Shown: positions 6,271 through 9,486 of the stretch, one piece after another | Layout: every line of letters starts with the position of its first letter | Numbering within the stretch: the stretch's first letter is position 1 | NCBI GenBank assembly: GCA_028690885.1 | Contig: JAQVAJ010000032.1 | Coordinates: forward strand, 1 to 9,486 | Length of the DNA stretch: 9,486 nucleotides | DNA from: Clostridia bacterium | GTDB taxonomy: Bacteria > Bacillota > Clostridia > DUPQ01 | Direction of reading: 5' to 3' | The notes under the pieces: model-generated | What the model was told of the DNA's origin: nothing | What the model saw: the letters and a program-made list of their open reading frames with translations, nothing else | The model's database searches: none | Made by a program: the position numbers and the translations under genes

Positions 6271-7466
6271 TGAACTTGCTAAGGAAAATCACGCACAGCT
6301 TTTCATATACATTTATGATTCTTTTTAGAAAGTCAGTTAAAAGCCTTGCTATCATATTATCAGTAGCAACTTTTGCCGTACTCATCTGCCTTATGGAGTT
6401 TACGATACAGAAACAGGAGAGCTTGCTTTCTGATATGTATGAGCAGTTCAAAATAAATCTTGTAATAATGGATAAATCCGCTTCATACGCAGATGATCTC
6501 AAAATGAACCGGAAATATGCATCCGTATTCATGGATAAAGAAAATATTCTGTTTGAGAATCTGGATAATTTAAGAATCCGGAGTAAAGGGGAAGAGAATA
6601 TTGTCGTTACAGATGAAGACGGTGATTATATAACCTCTTTGAATGTGATTGGTCTTACTTATCTTCCAGACCAGTCAGAGTTTAATGTGTCAGCAGATAT
6701 ATGGCAGGATTATGATAATTCAATGTTAATGAGCAATGAGAATGTCTGCATTATACCAAGCGGAATAAGCAGTATAGGCAGCTATATATATATCAAAACA
6801 GAGAAAATTGAAGAGTCTGTCGAATATCTTGTAATAGGGACATACGAACAAGAAGAAAGTATTTTTTTCTGTCCATATTTGAATTATGATGAATCAATAG
6901 CTGTTTCAAGTAATAACATATACAGTATTGAAAGTGATATTTCCAATACAAGAGCAATAAATGATATAGGAATATTTTTACTGAGATATTTTATAGAACC
7001 TTCAATAGCCGGAGTCACGCCTGTCGGGACAAATGATTTAGGCCTTATGTATGCTTTTTCTTTTGTAATCCCAAAAGGAAATCTTGAGGAAGCGATAGAT
7101 CCGATTAAAGCAGATATTAAGAAGCTTCAGATATTGGAACCGTTTATCTTTGTTTTCTCCGCTGCAATCGGCTTTGTAATAAGCATGCTGTCAATTAAAA
7201 ACAGAAAAGCTGAATTTGCCGTGATGAGAAGCATGGGAGCTTCCGGAGGATATGTTTTCTATATCAGTTTTGTTGAACAGGCTATACTATGCATAATCGG
7301 AACAATGCTTGGAACACTGATCTCATGGATTGTCTTTAATCAGTTAAGCCCCACTCAGATTAACAAGATTGCAATATTCATCACATGCTATCTTTTTGGT
7401 ACTGTGATAGAGGCTATAAGGATTGCATGCATAAAGGTTATGAAAATAATGAAAGCTAATGAATAA
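6267..7466 (+). CDS. ABC transporter permease, MacB/FtsX type, short second subunit
   Basis: A 399-residue permease. TM1 (about 25-45) is followed by an outside domain of about 240 residues, then three helices (about 291-309, 335-357, 367-386) with the FtsX coupling sequence RKAEFAVMRSMGASGG between the first two. The ATG (6267-6269) overlaps the stop of the upstream permease (ATGA), and a second ATG follows at 6270. There is no strong ribosome binding site, so translation is probably coupled to the upstream permease, which keeps the two subunits equal. The smaller outer domain contains a segment (about 175-215, YIYIKTEKIEESVEYLVIGTY) like the core of its partner. It most likely forms a heterodimer with the 650-residue permease. 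Confidence 0.86.
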   Translation: MMNLLRKITHSFSYTFMILFRKSVKSLAIILSVATFAVLICLMEFTIQKQESLLSDMYEQFKINLVIMDKSASYADDLKMNRKYASVFMDKENILFENLDNLRIRSKGEENIVVTDEDGDYITSLNVIGLTYLPDQSEFNVSADIWQDYDNSMLMSNENVCIIPSGISSIGSYIYIKTEKIEESVEYLVIGTYEQEESIFFCPYLNYDESIAVSSNNIYSIESDISNTRAINDIGIFLLRYFIEPSIAGVTPVGTNDLGLMYAFSFVIPKGNLEEAIDPIKADIKKLQILEPFIFVFSAAIGFVISMLSIKNRKAEFAVMRSMGASGGYVFYISFVEQAILCIIGTMLGTLISWIVFNQLSPTQINKIAIFITCYLFGTVIEAIRIACIKVMKIMKANE

Positions 7467-7477
7467 AGGAGACCAAT

Positions 7478-8152
7478 ATGTTAGATATGTCTATACTTCA
7501 GTTGGACAAGGTAAGTTATGAATACAGAAATAAGCATCAAGCTGTAAAGGCGGTTAATGAATTCTCATATGAGTTCAATCAGGGACTGTTTTATGCCATA
7601 ACAGGGAAATCCGGTTCAGGAAAGACCACTTTATTATCATTAATGGTAGGATTGGATGTTCCCACGGAAGGTATTATTAAATATGAGGGAACTGATCTTA
7701 AAGAAATGAATATGGATAAATACAGAAGAGATTGCGTATCGTTGATATATCAGGATTTCAATCTGTTTCCCCTTCTTACCGTTTTAGAGAATGTCATGTA
7801 TCCTTTAAAATTAAAAGGACAGAAAACAAGTGAATGCAAGATGCTTGCTATGGAAAAGCTGAAAATGGTTGGACTGGATGAGTCATATTATAAAAGATAC
7901 CCTTCCATGTTGTCAGGAGGAGAGCAGCAGAGGGTGGCAATAGCACGTGCTTTAGTGACCGGCTCTTCAATACTTCTAGCAGATGAACCGACAGGTAATC
8001 TTGATACCGAGAATGGCAATAATATAGTCTCAATATTAAAAGACCTTGCACATAATAATAAATTCTGCGTAATCGTTGTAACACATGACTTGGATATTGC
8101 ATCTGTTGCTGATAAAACGCTAAGTTTAAGGGATGGCCGCCTTATACCTTAA
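7478..8152 (+). CDS. ABC transporter ATPase of the LolD/MacB family
   Basis: A 224-residue cytoplasmic ATPase that powers the two permeases. All motifs are intact: Walker A GKSGSGKT (43-50), Q-loop Gln92 in YQDFNLFPLLTVLENV, signature LSGGEQQRVAIARAL (145-159), Walker B ILLADE (165-170) with catalytic Glu170, D-loop GNLD, and H-loop His203 in VVTHD. Length and the 'NLFPLLTVLENV' and 'DEPTGNLD' sequences are typical of the LolD/MacB/BceA/FtsE branch, which partners FtsX-fold permeases. The start ATG 7478 follows AAGGAG (7466-7471) at 6 nt and lies 11 nt after the permease stop. It is the last gene of the operon. The subfamily fits well, but the substrate (lipoprotein, peptide, antibiotic) is not determined by the ATPase. 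Confidence 0.95.
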   Translation: MLDMSILQLDKVSYEYRNKHQAVKAVNEFSYEFNQGLFYAITGKSGSGKTTLLSLMVGLDVPTEGIIKYEGTDLKEMNMDKYRRDCVSLIYQDFNLFPLLTVLENVMYPLKLKGQKTSECKMLAMEKLKMVGLDESYYKRYPSMLSGGEQQRVAIARALVTGSSILLADEPTGNLDTENGNNIVSILKDLAHNNKFCVIVVTHDLDIASVADKTLSLRDGRLIP

Positions 8153-8159
8153 TACCTTA
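8144..8159. repeat. Tandem 8-bp direct repeat at the convergent gene junction
   Basis: ATACCTTA occurs twice back to back (8144-8151 and 8152-8159). It spans the TAA of the ATPase gene (8150-8152) and the TAA of the minus-strand gene (8159-8157). No clear terminator lies between the two stops. It may be chance or a small duplication. Confidence 0.5.
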
Positions 8160-9486
8160 TTCCCCTCTTCTTAACACAGTCTTTGTCTTTGTATCAAACA
8201 GCATGGTCTCACCGGCGTTGAAATGCACGGTGACTTCAGAATCTTTGAACCTTATAGTCCTGTCTCCTTCATTTTCTGCATGTATTAATAGAAGATTTGA
8301 GCCTTCAAGAACAGCATCATTGCTGTTATCATAAATATGGACTCCGCTTTTTTCAAATATGTATCTGAATGCTTCAGGGGTAGTAAAAGGAATTGTGGAA
8401 AAATATACATTACTATCGTTTATTACTTTATGGGATAATGCCGGAGTATTATTTATGTATCCTAATATGTTTCCATCTTTAGGAACAAATAATTTATTTA
8501 ATCTGCCTTCTTCACTGCTGTTGTCAACGGAATAGGAAAACCCTTCACACTGTACAGTTATCTTAGGCATTGGTGCAATAAAATCCAAATCAAAACCTGA
8601 TACTTCTTTACAGAAAGATATATCATTTCTTTTGGTATCAGTATAACCAGGAGCAAAGAACCATACGACTGACCGGTCTTTTTTATATGCTTTTTTTGAT
8701 ATAAGTTCTTTTTGTGTTTTTGTAAGTGCGAATGCATTCATGAATACTATGCATTTGTATTTATCCAGGTCAGCTTTTCCAAAATCGCTTAGATATATAG
8801 TGTCGATAGAAGCACCGGATCTTAAAGCCATAGGATATGATGTATTAATGCATGATTTATCTGTAATGGGGTCCTGGTTTTCTGTAAGTGCAGTATGCTT
8901 TTGAACTTTTGTATCAAACACCAAAAGCACATCAGCATTCTTTATATATGGCTTTTCATAATACTTATTGAATATCTTCTGCAGCTCTTTGACCTCATTT
9001 AGATAATATGGGTCATTCCACCAGCCTGATGTGTTATATGGTCCGAAATCATAGTACCAGAATCCCATTCCTGATATGAATGAAGTCAGGGCGTTTCTTC
9101 TTAATATCTGTAATGATTCATATGGAGGATATACCTTCATTCCACCAAGCAAAGTTCCCAAATGAGTCGGATGGTCTACTTCATCAAGCAGTAGCTTGTT
9201 ATTCAATCTTGCTGATTCCAGTAATCCTCTGCTGACTCCTGCTCCACCTATATTTCTTAGATTCTTGTTATATGCCTGAGGTGCTGAGATATAGTCTATA
9301 TATGGGCAATTCAGTATCATCTCTTCAGCTAAATGCCCTCCTGTTCCTGCTCTTCCAAATAAAGATACATAGTAACCGTAGAAAACACCTGTTATGATAT
9401 CTCTTTTCCATGTGTCTTTAACAAGTTTGCAAAAATGAATCATTGATTCTGCAACCGCTTCATGCTGACAGGTAAGATAATCAATC
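8157..9486 (-). CDS. GH42-like glycoside hydrolase (beta-galactosidase-like), C-terminal part
   Basis: The frame is open from the window edge to TAA 8159-8157, showing 442 residues of a longer protein. The internal ATG at 9443 is not the start, because the frame continues upstream (IDYLTCQHEAVAES) in family-like sequence. The first 170 visible residues look like the last strands of a TIM barrel: a GVFYGYY strand, a GGHLAEE helix, YIDYISAPQAY, KLLLDEVDHPTHLG (with D101, E102, D104 in visible numbering) and GFWYYDFG. These match GH42-like proteins, whose equivalent site is usually NEDDTRTHL. A Rossmann-like region follows (ADVLLVFD...; YKCIVFMNAF; VVWFFAPGY), as in the GH42 trimerisation domain, then a beta-rich tail (GVHIYDNSNDAVLEGSNLLLIHAENEGDRTIRF). 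It likely cleaves terminal galactosides or a related plant or host glycan. Without the N-terminal half the substrate and localisation are unknown. Confidence 0.7.
   Translation of the reverse strand, partial: IDYLTCQHEAVAESMIHFCKLVKDTWKRDIITGVFYGYYVSLFGRAGTGGHLAEEMILNCPYIDYISAPQAYNKNLRNIGGAGVSRGLLESARLNNKLLLDEVDHPTHLGTLLGGMKVYPPYESLQILRRNALTSFISGMGFWYYDFGPYNTSGWWNDPYYLNEVKELQKIFNKYYEKPYIKNADVLLVFDTKVQKHTALTENQDPITDKSCINTSYPMALRSGASIDTIYLSDFGKADLDKYKCIVFMNAFALTKTQKELISKKAYKKDRSVVWFFAPGYTDTKRNDISFCKEVSGFDLDFIAPMPKITVQCEGFSYSVDNSSEEGRLNKLFVPKDGNILGYINNTPALSHKVINDSNVYFSTIPFTTPEAFRYIFEKSGVHIYDNSNDAVLEGSNLLLIHAENEGDRTIRFKDSEVTVHFNAGETMLFDTKTKTVLRRGE

Noticed and set aside
8127..8144. Hairpin TAAGG...CCTTA near the end of the ATPase gene as a bidirectional terminator
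   Set aside because: The stem is only 5 bp, lies inside the coding sequence and is not followed by a T run on either strand.
2158..8152. A lactococcin-972-like bacteriocin locus (small secreted peptide, large membrane protein, ATPase)
   Set aside because: The order is similar, but the small protein is Cys-rich without the lactococcin 972 sequence pattern, and there are two separate FtsX-type permeases.

Overview
The window is AT-rich bacterial DNA with strong purine-rich ribosome binding sites (AGGAG, GGAGGT), sigma-A-type promoters and Gram-positive-style transporter genes. This suggests a low-GC Bacillota, most likely a gut or rumen clostridium (Lachnospiraceae-like). The assignment is inferred from gene types and codon use; no marker gene confirms it, and a spirochaete or other low-GC anaerobe is not excluded.

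Layout: (1) 1-664, minus strand: the N-terminal half of a cofactor-independent phosphoglycerate mutase of the plant/trypanosomatid sequence type, with its own extended -10 promoter. (2) 665-892: a divergent intergenic region holding that promoter and, on the other side, a Fic-gene promoter wrapped in four alternately oriented TATAGGGAA(C)/GTTCCCTA boxes with exact 55-nt periodicity. (3) 893-1828: a Fic-domain protein whose catalytic motif has Gln in place of the invariant His. (4) 1829-2157: an AT-rich gap with a weak hairpin, an imperfect inverted repeat and a good promoter. (5) 2158-8152: an apparent five-gene operon. It encodes a small secreted Cys/His-rich protein broken by a one-base frameshift right after its start codon, a membrane-anchored extracellular protein made of two related halves, two MacB/FtsX-type permeases, and a LolD/MacB-type ATPase. 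(6) 8157-9486, minus strand: the C-terminal part of a GH42-like glycoside hydrolase, convergent with the operon and only 4 nt from its last stop codon.

How the genes may work together: the ATPase and two permeases form a complete heteromeric transporter of the MacB/LolCDE (mechanotransmission) class. The duplicated extracellular protein looks like the permease outer domain without the permease, so it could be a substrate-handling or sensing partner. The small secreted protein leads the operon and is a plausible substrate or client. No known named system was recognised. The cassette (secreted Cys-rich protein, tandem-domain anchor protein, two permeases, ATPase) is the best candidate for an undescribed system here. 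The Fic locus with its box array is the second. The mutase and glycoside hydrolase appear to be unrelated housekeeping and carbohydrate genes.
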